Assembly (NCBI GenBank): GCA_964640545.1
Contig: CAZXHL010000008.1
Coordinates: 1-51,191, forward strand
Length of the DNA stretch: 51,191 nucleotides
Direction of reading: 5' to 3'
Source: JBGSZX01 sp964640545
Lineage (GTDB): Bacteria > Bdellovibrionota > UBA2428
Shown: positions 26,100 to 34,357 of the stretch, in pieces
Layout: each line of letters begins with the position of its first letter
How positions within the stretch are numbered: the stretch's first letter is position 1
Translations under genes and position numbers: made by a program
Notes under the pieces: model-generated
The model's database searches: none
Seen by the model: the letters and a program-made list of their open reading frames with translations, nothing else
What the model was told of the DNA's origin: nothing

Positions 26100-26453
26100 T
26101 TACTTCTTCTTCATAAAACCAGGAGCACGTTTTTCAATACGGCATTTAGCTATATCAATGTTACCCATGGATATTCCAGCTTGTGAACAAACCACATAAG
26201 CGCCTCGCTCTTCACCAGGAACAACTCCTGAAGAAATTTCGAAACTTTCAAAAAGGTTCTCAGCCTGTTCAGCCGTAATCAAGAGGTTTTGACTAGAGTC
26301 AACCGCCACACCTTTTTCGATGCCTTTGTGAACCTTCTGTTGTTGAGCTACAGCTAAAGCAGCCATTTCAGATCGAATCGCATCATCACCTGCAAACGAT
26401 ACACTTGAAATCAAAAGACTCATTATTCCAAACATTGCTATATACTTTTTCAT
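26100..26453 (-). CDS. Small secreted hypothetical protein
   Basis: This 117-residue protein has a signal peptide (MKKYIAMFGIMSLLISSVS, cleaved near FAG). The mature region is about 95 residues, with two cysteines (VVCSQ, AKCRI) and a basic C-terminus (FMKKK). The ribosome binding site AGGAGAA lies just before the ATG. No family is recognised. It is the second gene of a likely two-gene unit, 35 bases after the 26489-26818 gene; that gap holds a small GAGCC-AAG-GGCTC hairpin. An intrinsic terminator follows. Confidence 0.7.
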   Translation of the reverse strand: MKKYIAMFGIMSLLISSVSFAGDDAIRSEMAALAVAQQQKVHKGIEKGVAVDSSQNLLITAEQAENLFESFEISSGVVPGEERGAYVVCSQAGISMGNIDIAKCRIEKRAPGFMKKK

Positions 26454-26488
26454 ACTTTCTCCTGAGCCAAGGGCTCCTTGTTTCTTTG

Positions 26489-26818
26489 TTAATTGTGTGT
26501 CTGAGCTTGAATCTCAGCCAATAAATTCTTTAAGAAATGTGTTTGTGCTTTCGCATCCAAAACCTCAACCATCGCCTTATGACGAAGTTGATCCATCCAG
26601 TTAAGACTTGTTCTTAACGGGAAATCATTTTCATGCTCATAAACAAGAGATTCGAGCAATTCTTCATACGGTTGCTCTTGGTAGAAGTCTACCCAACGGA
26701 TGTACACATCCTTTTCACGACGTTTTTGTTTGAGGTTTTCAAAAGAAATAATATTTTCCACAGCCACTCCTAGTTCTCGCAATTTCAACTTCAACTCTTC
26801 AATTTCGAGTGACACCAT
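26489..26818 (-). CDS. Small cytoplasmic hypothetical protein, charged and helical
   Basis: This protein of about 109 residues is unrecognised and has no signal peptide. It is rich in Glu, Leu and Lys with one aromatic cluster (YIRWVDFYQEQPYEE). The ATG at 26818 overlaps a good -10-like box (TACAAT), so if the promoter at 26817-26845 is used, translation must begin further in. An alternative TTG at 26845 would add nine residues upstream. No ribosome binding site is clear for either. It lies upstream of the small secreted protein gene and is probably co-transcribed with it. Confidence 0.55.
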   Translation of the reverse strand: MVSLEIEELKLKLRELGVAVENIISFENLKQKRREKDVYIRWVDFYQEQPYEELLESLVYEHENDFPLRTSLNWMDQLRHKAMVEVLDAKAQTHFLKNLLAEIQAQTHN

Positions 26819-26845
26819 TGTATAGCAAATGACGCCTTGCGTCAA
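26817..26845 (-). promoter_or_regulatory. Sigma-70-like promoter overlapping the annotated start, with an inverted repeat
   Basis: On the minus strand TTGACG (26845-26840) and TACAAT (26822-26817) are 17 bases apart, a near-consensus promoter. GACGC-AAG-GCGTC overlaps its -35 as a possible operator. The -10 contains the first bases of the proposed ATG, so the true start may be downstream. Confidence 0.5.
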
Positions 26846-27009
26846 GCCGTGTTGTAAAGTTTATTTTGCTGACTCAGTCACAGACAAAAACACAATAATA
26901 TCAAGTTATTATTCTGTTGAGATCTCGGCGCTCACGACACTGTTGATGCTAGTCGGCACACTATTCAGGCCGTGATACGATGTGTCAACCTTGCCTAACA
27001 AGTGACGTA

Positions 27010-28908
27010 TTAGGGGCCGACGACTTTCCAAATCTCAGCTTGGCGATACTTCCCTGAATCAGGGTCTCCGGACGCATAAGGAACTTTGATCTTGGTTGTA
27101 ACCCTTTGCACAGTACCAGGATATATATAGACAAAGGTTCCCTCAGGAAGAACCCTCAGCACCGCGTCCATATCAGAGTCAGTAGAGATACAACCATGGC
27201 TTCGGCCGTAGGTCGCGTAGCCGCACTTGTGAAAGACCTTCCCATCACGCTGGGCATTGTCATTAACCTTCGGCTCGAGCCCTGCCATAGTTCGCTGGTA
27301 TCGCCCCTTGCCCTTGCTCCAATATTTTTCCCCAACAGTCACGTGAGCCCCAAATGTCCCCAACTTGTACTCTTTCTCATTTCCAAAATATTTCGGCTTA
27401 GTTCCAGACCCCGCCGAATTGACAAATGACTTGATACCTTGCCCGTGGGCCACATGATCACAACGAACAGCTTTTGTTTTTGTATTCAACACACAAATAC
27501 GTTTCTGACTGTTGGTCATCGTAAAGTCGACCACTACCAACTGATCCGAATTTCTAATTCGTCCTTTGTGTTTCTTGCGAGCTTCAAATGCTTTTGTAAT
27601 GGCTTTCACACCCAATCCACTTTTCTTACTAAACTCTTCGACCAACTTCTTCTCGTCCTCACTAAGAGTGGGTGAATCAATACTAGTCTTCTCTTCAAAA
27701 ATCCCCAGAGGCTTGCTAGGAATTTGTTTTGGCTTCTCGTAAGAAGGCCAATGTTTTGCAAGTAGATCTTCTGAACCATGTGCTTCATCCTCTGACTCAG
27801 GATCATAATCAGCATCCTTTTGGTCTTGAGCTTTTTTCCCATTCAATTCCGGTTTTACAGTAAAGGCCTGCTCCTGCCCCACGGCCTTAGAAAGGTCTGC
27901 GATGAGCCTGTTAGGTTTCGAATTTACTCGAGCTTTCTGCTTCGACATTGCATGATCCATCGCCACGGCGATGTCAGCAGCCTCTTCGGTGCTTAATGCA
28001 TAAATTTTCTTTTCATAAAAAGGCGACTCTTTAATTTCCTTTTCCTCAGCCAAAGCGCCTTGCCAGAAATACTCGTTAATCGCAGTCAACTTGGGAAGGA
28101 ATCTATCGATGCAAGCTTTGTCCGATTGACATTTTTCAGTAAGGACTTCTTTCGTCCTACGATTTACCCCATCAAGACTAATATTATTCTGCCTGAGCAA
28201 GCGCGAAACTCGTGCACCGTGCACCCAGATTAGCTCAGAACGCATGTCCTCAGACATACTAATGGAATCAACCATAGCATCCACATACGCAGACGTGATT
28301 CGCTCATGCTCTACTTCTCTTTGTGCTTTGTCTTCAGGATTGGCTGGTCCCACCAGGTAATCAACATTACAAGTCATTGGAGCTCCACCTGCTATCAGAT
28401 CTCCCTTAACTTTTTTCAAATGACTCAAAAAGTCTTCGTTCGGAAAATCTTTTTCCAAAACCACTGGTCCCTTCATGAGAAGCTTTCCGTTCTCACGGTC
28501 GGCGACTCTCCAAATATCCTGTAATTGCTTTACGCAGCTTTCAAACTTCTTGCCGTCGTCAGGAAAGCTCGCGTGACACCAATATTTTAGAAATGAATTG
28601 GAAATTTCATAAACAGATTGAGCGTATTGCTCTTTGGCTGCCATACCAGGCAGCCCGTTCAACTGCGTCCCAAACCTAGTGATCGCCTCAGTGAGTTTTT
28701 GAGACTCCAGGTCACAAAGGGATGACTCCATGACCGTTTTAAGATCTGAAAAGATATGAGCACTTCCATCAACTGCCTGAACTCCACCGATACTAGCTGT
28801 TGGCTGACCTTGTTTGGTGTGAGAATCCTCTTCAACAGCGCAAATTGAAAAGCTCAAAAACAGGGTCAAAAACGCACATAAAGCTTTAAATTGATAGAAA
28901 TTCCTCAT
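27010..28908 (-). CDS. Secreted L,D-transpeptidase-like protein (YkuD_2 type C-terminal domain)
   Basis: This 632-residue protein has a signal peptide (residues 1-24, ending SICA). Residues about 30-420 are helical and unrecognised. The C-terminal domain (about 450-610) has the murein L,D-transpeptidase signature YGRSHGCISTDSD with catalytic Cys573 and His571, and an upstream VVVDFTMTNSQKRI strand. Such enzymes make 3-3 cross-links or attach proteins to peptidoglycan in the periplasm. In Bdellovibrio, secreted L,D-transpeptidases modify prey wall (established); a similar use here is inference. The ATG lies within a 13-bp inverted repeat (28906-28935), suggesting translational control. typA lies 60 bases upstream on the same strand. 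Confidence 0.85.
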   Translation of the reverse strand: MRNFYQFKALCAFLTLFLSFSICAVEEDSHTKQGQPTASIGGVQAVDGSAHIFSDLKTVMESSLCDLESQKLTEAITRFGTQLNGLPGMAAKEQYAQSVYEISNSFLKYWCHASFPDDGKKFESCVKQLQDIWRVADRENGKLLMKGPVVLEKDFPNEDFLSHLKKVKGDLIAGGAPMTCNVDYLVGPANPEDKAQREVEHERITSAYVDAMVDSISMSEDMRSELIWVHGARVSRLLRQNNISLDGVNRRTKEVLTEKCQSDKACIDRFLPKLTAINEYFWQGALAEEKEIKESPFYEKKIYALSTEEAADIAVAMDHAMSKQKARVNSKPNRLIADLSKAVGQEQAFTVKPELNGKKAQDQKDADYDPESEDEAHGSEDLLAKHWPSYEKPKQIPSKPLGIFEEKTSIDSPTLSEDEKKLVEEFSKKSGLGVKAITKAFEARKKHKGRIRNSDQLVVVDFTMTNSQKRICVLNTKTKAVRCDHVAHGQGIKSFVNSAGSGTKPKYFGNEKEYKLGTFGAHVTVGEKYWSKGKGRYQRTMAGLEPKVNDNAQRDGKVFHKCGYATYGRSHGCISTDSDMDAVLRVLPEGTFVYIYPGTVQRVTTKIKVPYASGDPDSGKYRQAEIWKVVGP

Positions 28909-28935
28909 CCCCTACATATCGGTATGTAGAGGATG
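28906..28935 (-). promoter_or_regulatory. Hairpin that would bury the L,D-transpeptidase start codon
   Basis: CATCCCCTACATA (28906-28918) and TATGTAGAGGATG (28923-28935) pair over 13 bp with one mismatch, around TCGG. On the transcript the ATG forms the base of the stem. A -10-like TATAAG at about 28946-28941 (minus strand) would start the mRNA near the hairpin. This looks like a translation switch or a protein operator. Confidence 0.5.
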
Positions 28936-28968
28936 AATCCTTATAGTGAGATCGACTAATCTTGCCTA

Positions 28969-30840
28969 CTAGTCCTTACCTTTGGACTGCATGTTTTTCG
29001 CAAGGATTTTCTTACGAATGCGAAGACTTTTCGGAGTGATTTCAAGGAGTTCTCCCCCGCCAATCCACTCAAGTCCGCCTTCAATCGTTACATAACGAGG
29101 ATTCTGGATCACAATCGCCTCATCCTTGTTCACAGTCCTGAAGTTCGTGAGCTGTTTACTCTTCACAGGGTTCACCCAGAGATCTTGCTCCTTAGCGTTC
29201 TCGCCAATGACCATTCCTTCATAAACCTTCTGCTGTCCATTGATGAAGAGAATGCCTCGCTCTTGAATCGAATCCAAAGAGTAGTCATTGGATTCTCCAG
29301 GACGATCACAAACCAAAGCTCCGTTTTTACGGCCCTGGAAATCTCCAGCCCATGGTTCCCAACCGTCACTACTGAAGTTGAACAAGCCCTCGCCCTTCGT
29401 CTCAGTGAGGAAGCGGTTTCGAACGCCGATCAATCCGCGAGATGGAATGCGAATCGCCAAGCGAACACGAGAACCTTTGTTCTCAATATTTTGAAGAAGT
29501 CCTTTTCGCTGCTGAAACATTTGAGTAATCGCGCCTTGTGCAAACTCAGGAACATCGAGAATCGCGAGTTCCATAGGCTCCATTTTTTGTCCGTTTTCTT
29601 CCTTTGTAAGAATCTCGGGCATCGCTAGTGCAAATTCGTAACCTTCACGGCGCATTTGCTCTGCAAGAATGGCCATCTGGAATTCACCACGGCCTTTAAG
29701 AATGAATCGATCCGGATGTTCTGTTTCTTGGAACTTAAGAGCAACGTTGGTCATCGTTTCTTTGAGCAATCGATCACGAAGCTTTCGAGACGTAACATGA
29801 TCCCCCTCAAGTCCGGCACAAGGAGAATCATTCACTCGCCACTGCATCTGCAAAGTCGGCTCTTCGACTTTGATACGCGGAAGTGCCAAGGAGACAGGCT
29901 CCCAACGATCTTCTTTTGCTGTCGTTTGATCTGGAACACCTACGAGCGTATCACCAATAGAAACGTCTTGGTCGCCAAGAGCAACCACAGCGATATCTCC
30001 AGCGATAATGTTGTCGTAAGGAACTTGCTTCAAGCCGTGGTAACTAAATAGTCCACTGACTTTCACATTCTTGGCGACGTTCTTTCCGTCTTTTTCAGTC
30101 ACAAGCGCAAGAGGAGCACCGGTTTTTAAACTACCGGACTTTAGGCGACCGATAGCAAGTCTTCCAAGGTATTCAGAATAACTAAGGTTAGCTACAAGCA
30201 TCTGAGCTTTTGAACTTGGGTTTGCTTCTGGGTGCGGAACTGTTTTTACAATTTGCTCGAACAATGGCTCAAGAGTTGCGCCTTCAACCTTGTCCCAACC
30301 TTCGAGCTGTTTAAAGGCTTTTCCATCACGAGCAACTGCATAGATCGTTGGAAAATCAATTTGTTCATCACTAGCTTCTAGGTCAATAAACAAATCAAAT
30401 ACTTCGTTCATAACTTCTTCGGCGCGTGCATCGTGCCGGTCAAGCTTGTTGATGACCAAAATGATTTTGAGATTTTTCTCTAAGGCTTTTTGCAAAACGA
30501 AACGTGTTTGAGGCAAAGGCCCCTCTGCCGCGTCTACAAGCAAACAACATCCATCAACCATGGAAAGAATACGCTCCACTTCACCTCCGAAGTCGGCGTG
30601 ACCTGGGGTGTCCACGATATTGATCTTGTAGTCCTGATAAATGATCGCAGTATTTTTTGCTGTGATTGTGATTCCGCGCTCTCTCTCAAGATCCCCGGAG
30701 TCCATAACCCTGTCGTCTACAGCTTCGTTAGATCTGAAAGTTCCAGACTGCTGAAGGAGGCCGTCAACCAAAGTCGTTTTGCCGTGGTCAACGTGGGCGA
30801 TAATAGCGATATTACGAATATTTTTAAGCTCTAAAGACAT
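28969..30840 (-). CDS. typA: TypA/BipA ribosome-associated translational GTPase
   Basis: This 623-residue GTPase binds ribosomes and supports 50S assembly and stress adaptation. The G motifs are clear: AHVDHGKTT (G1), ERERGITI (G2 region), VDTPGHADFGGEV (G3) and NKLDR (G4). The EF-G-like C-terminal region is present, with the TypA-specific end motif around GLEWIGGGELLEITP. The length is normal. It is the first gene of a minus-strand pair; the L,D-transpeptidase gene follows after 60 bases but has its own likely promoter. Nothing unusual was noted. Confidence 0.97.
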   Translation of the reverse strand: MSLELKNIRNIAIIAHVDHGKTTLVDGLLQQSGTFRSNEAVDDRVMDSGDLERERGITITAKNTAIIYQDYKINIVDTPGHADFGGEVERILSMVDGCCLLVDAAEGPLPQTRFVLQKALEKNLKIILVINKLDRHDARAEEVMNEVFDLFIDLEASDEQIDFPTIYAVARDGKAFKQLEGWDKVEGATLEPLFEQIVKTVPHPEANPSSKAQMLVANLSYSEYLGRLAIGRLKSGSLKTGAPLALVTEKDGKNVAKNVKVSGLFSYHGLKQVPYDNIIAGDIAVVALGDQDVSIGDTLVGVPDQTTAKEDRWEPVSLALPRIKVEEPTLQMQWRVNDSPCAGLEGDHVTSRKLRDRLLKETMTNVALKFQETEHPDRFILKGRGEFQMAILAEQMRREGYEFALAMPEILTKEENGQKMEPMELAILDVPEFAQGAITQMFQQRKGLLQNIENKGSRVRLAIRIPSRGLIGVRNRFLTETKGEGLFNFSSDGWEPWAGDFQGRKNGALVCDRPGESNDYSLDSIQERGILFINGQQKVYEGMVIGENAKEQDLWVNPVKSKQLTNFRTVNKDEAIVIQNPRYVTIEGGLEWIGGGELLEITPKSLRIRKKILAKNMQSKGKD

Positions 30841-31071
30841 TTATGCACACGCTTTAAGTATGTCGACACCGTGCTTGCAATAGCTATTGTCCCCATAGAG
30901 CAATTATTCTGATTGCTCGCTTTGTAGACACTTTATGCCTAATCTTCAATTTTCCTCACAACTTGGAAGCTGACCAAAACTTAGCCGTAACGGAGGCGTA
31001 ACAAAATGCCTCTTAGCTATCATTTTGGGATTAGGAATATGGAGCAAGTCGCGTACAATGAGCTTCTCTCC

Positions 31072-31158
31072 CTCGCACACCGCGAGTTTTAAAGGAGGGT
31101 GTACTGACCACCACAATATTAACCAGTCGTGTTCGCTGGCCACACAGTACACCCTCCT
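31072..31158. repeat. Multibranched palindrome in the typA upstream gap
   Basis: A perfect 14-bp inverted repeat pairs AGGAGGGTGTACTG (31093-31106) with CAGTACACCCTCCT (31145-31158). Its 38-base interior contains a further CCAG/CTGG hairpin (31123-31139). A small CTCGC/GCGAG hairpin (31072-31086) lies just before it. The remainder of the gap 30841-31234 holds nothing else I can identify. The structure is unlike a terminator because no T-run follows directly. Confidence 0.65.
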
Positions 31159-31234
31159 CAATGTTTTCAATTACTTACGATTTTAGGACCAAGTTTATGT
31201 TGCACCGCGTCATGGCCTCGTGTATTTTCTGCCC

Positions 31235-31828
31235 ATGTTTTCTATTAGCCATCGATTGCGATCGCCCTTCTTTGCTTCTCTGCTGATGGGCTTTGTAGCC
31301 TTGTTTTCAATGAGCACTCCGGCCCAAATTCTTGAAGATCGGGAAGCCGTAGCGGCAGAACGCCTATCAGATGGCAAAGACAACGGAGGCAACTTAAGCT
31401 TCGACGCCGTCACAAAGCAATTTAAGGATATTCAGCACCAACTCAGACTTGAACTTTTTATCGCTCGAACAGCCCTATCTCTTAGCGAAATACCAATGAA
31501 TACCGGCGCAGAAGTTGTTTCTCCCAATGATTTAGATCGTGTCATTGAGTCTTTTGAACATGCGGTGGTCATTCCAACCACAAAAAAACTTTTTGTAGAA
31601 ACAGTCGCGAAAGATGGCATCGAAACCGTAAGAGTCTCCGTCGACGCTGTTAACAACTCCATGAGAGGTGACATCCAAATTAACATCTATTCATGGGCCG
31701 TGCTTGATTGGTGCCAAAAAGCACAACTTGTTCTTCACGAACACATGGGCCTTGAAAGAGTAGAGAAAAGTCTCGAGTACAATCTTTCGGCACCACTCAT
31801 TGCACAAACTAGTTTTTGTAGAAAATAG
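31235..31828 (+). CDS. Secreted hypothetical protein
   Basis: This 197-residue protein is not recognised. From the ATG at 31235 a signal peptide is clear (SHRLRSPFFASLLMGFVALF, ending TPA). A GTG at 31220 would add five residues. The mature region has a helical first half, a possible beta-rich middle (KLFVETVAKDGIETVRVSVD) and the C-terminal motif QLVLHEHMGLERVEKS. HEHMG resembles part of a metal site but is not a full HExxH motif. The TIGR02147 regulator follows after 37 bases, and this arrangement of a secreted protein next to such a regulator may be functional. Confidence 0.65.
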   Translation: MFSISHRLRSPFFASLLMGFVALFSMSTPAQILEDREAVAAERLSDGKDNGGNLSFDAVTKQFKDIQHQLRLELFIARTALSLSEIPMNTGAEVVSPNDLDRVIESFEHAVVIPTTKKLFVETVAKDGIETVRVSVDAVNNSMRGDIQINIYSWAVLDWCQKAQLVLHEHMGLERVEKSLEYNLSAPLIAQTSFCRK

Positions 31829-31865
31829 TACTTTCCCCCAAGAAAGCCAATAACAGGAACAATCA

Positions 31866-32690
31866 ATGAACGACCAGACGCCATGGCACGTACAAGTTCT
31901 TCAAAAAGAGCTTGAGACAAGAAAAAGTCGAAATGACAGTTTTTCAATGCGCGCCTTTGCCAAAATGCTAGACGTTCCAGCTCCCATCGTTTCTGAAGTA
32001 CTAAGAGGCAAGCGCAAATTGCTACCAAAATATGCAGAAAAAGTTTGTTCTGCTCTCGGGTTTTCGCCTGAGAAATCCGCACTATTCATGAATAGCACCC
32101 TTCAACATCGTGAAGGTGTTGTTACTGAAAATCTTATCTTTCAACAAGCCCATGAAAAAACAGTAAGCAAGGTCCTTCTCGAAGAACTCTATTCAAAAGC
32201 CATAGAAGAATGGGAATACTTTGCCGTGCTGTCGCTCTTCAAACTTGAAGGATTTCAAGAAAGTGCCGCCTGGATTGCCAAGCGACTTGGAATCAGCTCC
32301 GACCGCGCTAAGCAAGTCGTTTTAGACCTCAAACAACTTGGCCTTCTAAAAAGAAACGACCAAGACAAGCTCGAAAGAGCCCATTCTAGGGTGAGCAGCA
32401 CGATCGACGTTCCCTCTCGCAGCGTAAGACAATCTCACTTGGAAATGCTGGATATCGCAAAACAAAAGTTAGAAAATGTGCCAATGGAACAACGCTTTTT
32501 TGCCTCGGAAACCATGGCCGTTGATATGGAAAAACTTGATGAAGCCAAGCAGCTAGTGAGAGATTTTAAGATTTCGTTGGCCAGGCTATTGGAATCAGGC
32601 AACAAGACTGAGGTCTATCAATTAGCCGTTCAACTTTTCCCACTGACGGATGTCGAACCAGCTCAAACGAAAAAAGAGTCCTCGAATTAG
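31866..32690 (+). CDS. TIGR02147-type regulator (HTH plus DUF4423-like domain)
   Basis: This 274-residue protein matches the TIGR02147 family known from Fibrobacter and Bdellovibrio-like genomes. An N-terminal helix-turn-helix-like segment (about residues 25-60; MRAFAKMLDVPAPIVSEVLRGKRKL) precedes a helical region and a winged-helix-like part (about 120-160; AAWIAKRLGISSDRAKQVVLDL). The C-terminal part is helical, with the family's SHLEMLDIAKQ type motif. These proteins are thought to be DNA-binding regulators; ligands and targets are unknown. AGGAAC precedes the start. The 3' end overlaps a bidirectional terminator. The family is strongly enriched in Bdellovibrionota, which supports the taxonomic guess. 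Confidence 0.85.
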   Translation: MNDQTPWHVQVLQKELETRKSRNDSFSMRAFAKMLDVPAPIVSEVLRGKRKLLPKYAEKVCSALGFSPEKSALFMNSTLQHREGVVTENLIFQQAHEKTVSKVLLEELYSKAIEEWEYFAVLSLFKLEGFQESAAWIAKRLGISSDRAKQVVLDLKQLGLLKRNDQDKLERAHSRVSSTIDVPSRSVRQSHLEMLDIAKQKLENVPMEQRFFASETMAVDMEKLDEAKQLVRDFKISLARLLESGNKTEVYQLAVQLFPLTDVEPAQTKKESSN

Positions 32691-32710
32691 ATCGAGAAGC
32701 TCTTTTTTTT
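32671..32710. terminator. Bidirectional intrinsic terminator overlapping the regulator's 3' end
   Basis: AAAAAGAG pairs with CTCTTTTT, with an inner CTCGA/TCGAG pair. T-runs leave the stem on both strands (32703-32710 on plus; complement of 32671-32675 on minus). It serves the TIGR02147 gene and the convergent PilZ-like gene. Confidence 0.8.
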
Positions 32711-32734
32711 AAACCCAAAAATAAACGTTGTAGC

Positions 32735-33181
32735 TTACAAATACCAGATTTGTGCTTCACCCTTATCTTCTTTTGCGGTCTCAGAATAGGCGTGAATAAA
32801 TTCAACCATCTTTTCAATAGCAGGATAAGAACTCAAATCTGTATCAAAAGTGCACCCGTGGTGACAGAAGCTCAATCCATTTTCAACAATCTTCTCTACG
32901 CGCTGAACCGTTAAAGTCATTGGCAAATAAGTGTTCTGTGAAAAGTAGAAACGGAAGTCGATCTCTTCTCCTTCGTTAAAGCTTCCTTCAGTTTCAGGCC
33001 ACTTAAACGAACATCCAGACTTGGAAATATCAACGATGTCTACTGACTTGAGTCCGAGTTTTTCGATGAAAGTATAACACCCGAGAATTCTCTTAAACAA
33101 AATACGCTCATAATTACGACGTACTTCGTCCTGTTTTGCTTTTCTCGCCTCACCAAACTGAACAACTTTTCCTTCTGACAT
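32735..33181 (-). CDS. PilZ-like domain protein
   Basis: This 148-residue protein looks like a compact PilZ domain. KSVDIVDISKSGCSFKW contains the DxSxxG motif of c-di-GMP binding, and basic residues precede it (RRNYERILFKR), though the RxxxR box is less clear than in the 21131-21649 protein. Six-strand-like alternation follows (DFRFYFSQNTYLPMTLTVQRV). A histidine/cysteine cluster, CHHGC, occurs near residue 107. It may be a c-di-GMP effector or a degenerate relative. It is convergent with the TIGR02147 gene and shares its terminator. Confidence 0.7.
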   Translation of the reverse strand: MSEGKVVQFGEARKAKQDEVRRNYERILFKRILGCYTFIEKLGLKSVDIVDISKSGCSFKWPETEGSFNEGEEIDFRFYFSQNTYLPMTLTVQRVEKIVENGLSFCHHGCTFDTDLSSYPAIEKMVEFIHAYSETAKEDKGEAQIWYL

Positions 33182-33346
33182 CTAGCGCCCCTTTCAACGG
33201 ACCCTTTGGCCCTCAAGATACACATCGACACTTCTTCATGGGAACTTTACTTAGCGGCCCCCCTTAAAGGGGACTCTCAAAAGAAAATCTTTATTAAATG
33301 TTTCAAACTTTGATATACCGGGCGCAAGTGACGTTATTTTGACGAA

Positions 33347-34357
33347 TCACCGAGAAGAGTCTTGGAGTCGCACCATTAGAGGGCTGTGCTCCACCCATAA
33401 AGAGGCCCTCATTCCATGAGGAAAAAGAGCTAAAACTCCACGTTTGGCTAAATCAGGGCTATACACTAGAGCAACTTCAAAGGGCCGAAGTTCAAACTGA
33501 CTCACAACTTGGATCGACTGAGGAAACAAAACAAGGTTCCATGTTTTCTCGAAATTCATCGAATCAATGTTGTATATTGAGAAACGCAATTGAACAGCTG
33601 CCTCTGTATCATTTCTTAGATTTAAATTTTCACCCGATTCAATTGTTCTTTGAAGCTTAGAAAAACCGCATTCATTCCAAACCAACTCAGTAACGCCCAA
33701 AGCTTCCGCCGTGTTTGAATTGTACGTTTCACCATTTGGACGACTGCAACTATCTAGAAGGCTTTCTTCGACAAGCAATGCTGACGCTATTGATTCAACC
33801 GGAAATCCGCCCGGCTGCCCATGAGGTAGAATTTTTACACCGGTCCAGCGCGAAAGATTCTGAGTCATTCCTGCTATCTCCCCAGACCAACGAGCGTAGA
33901 CCGGGATCAACAGAAGTGCCCTCAAAACAAAAAAAGCCAAACACCCCGCAAACAACCATCTTGCGTTTAGCTTGATATCACGACCTCTAAGCAACAGAAA
34001 CATAGCCACAAGAAAGTGGAAGCTAGGTACAAGAATTGAGAACCATGAAGATTTTAAATTTCCTTCTGCCATCAAGGTCCAAACAAAAGCTCCATCTACG
34101 ACAGAATTTAATAAAAAAGCCCCCAACAAGGCACTTCCAAACATTCCCAAAAGATAATTTGCCCTGAACCAAAGGATAAAACTGATGAGTACAATTAAGC
34201 TTGGACTCACATATGACATGCTCAAGCGCACATCACCTGCTAGCCAAAAACTCAACATGACTTCCAGGATAAGACAGACAAAAAGAGCCGTTAGGGGCCA
34301 CTGCCTCAGCTTATCTAAATATGAAGAATTTTTTTCAAAACTTTGTACTGTCACCAT
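33347..34357 (-). CDS. Multi-pass membrane protein of unknown function
   Basis: This 336-residue protein has about five to six membrane segments in its first 160 residues (for example LTALFVCLILEVMLSFWLAG and WLFAGCLAFFVLRALLLIPV). A C-terminal soluble domain of about 170 residues follows, probably periplasmic, with two cysteines (DSCSR, NECGF). The soluble domain has beta-rich stretches (LRFSIYNIDSMNFEKTWNLV). No family is recognised. The start overlaps the stop of the FAD-protein gene (TAATG), and that gene overlaps the GYF-domain gene, so the three form one operon. Its place there suggests an envelope role. Confidence 0.65.
   Translation of the reverse strand: MVTVQSFEKNSSYLDKLRQWPLTALFVCLILEVMLSFWLAGDVRLSMSYVSPSLIVLISFILWFRANYLLGMFGSALLGAFLLNSVVDGAFVWTLMAEGNLKSSWFSILVPSFHFLVAMFLLLRGRDIKLNARWLFAGCLAFFVLRALLLIPVYARWSGEIAGMTQNLSRWTGVKILPHGQPGGFPVESIASALLVEESLLDSCSRPNGETYNSNTAEALGVTELVWNECGFSKLQRTIESGENLNLRNDTEAAVQLRFSIYNIDSMNFEKTWNLVLFPQSIQVVSQFELRPFEVALVYSPDLAKRGVLALFPHGMRASLWVEHSPLMVRLQDSSR

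Noticed and set aside
26894..26913. Terminator after the L,D-transpeptidase gene (AATAATA/TATTATT)
   Set aside because: The stem is only A-T pairs, about 100 bases past the stop, with a short T-run; too weak to list.
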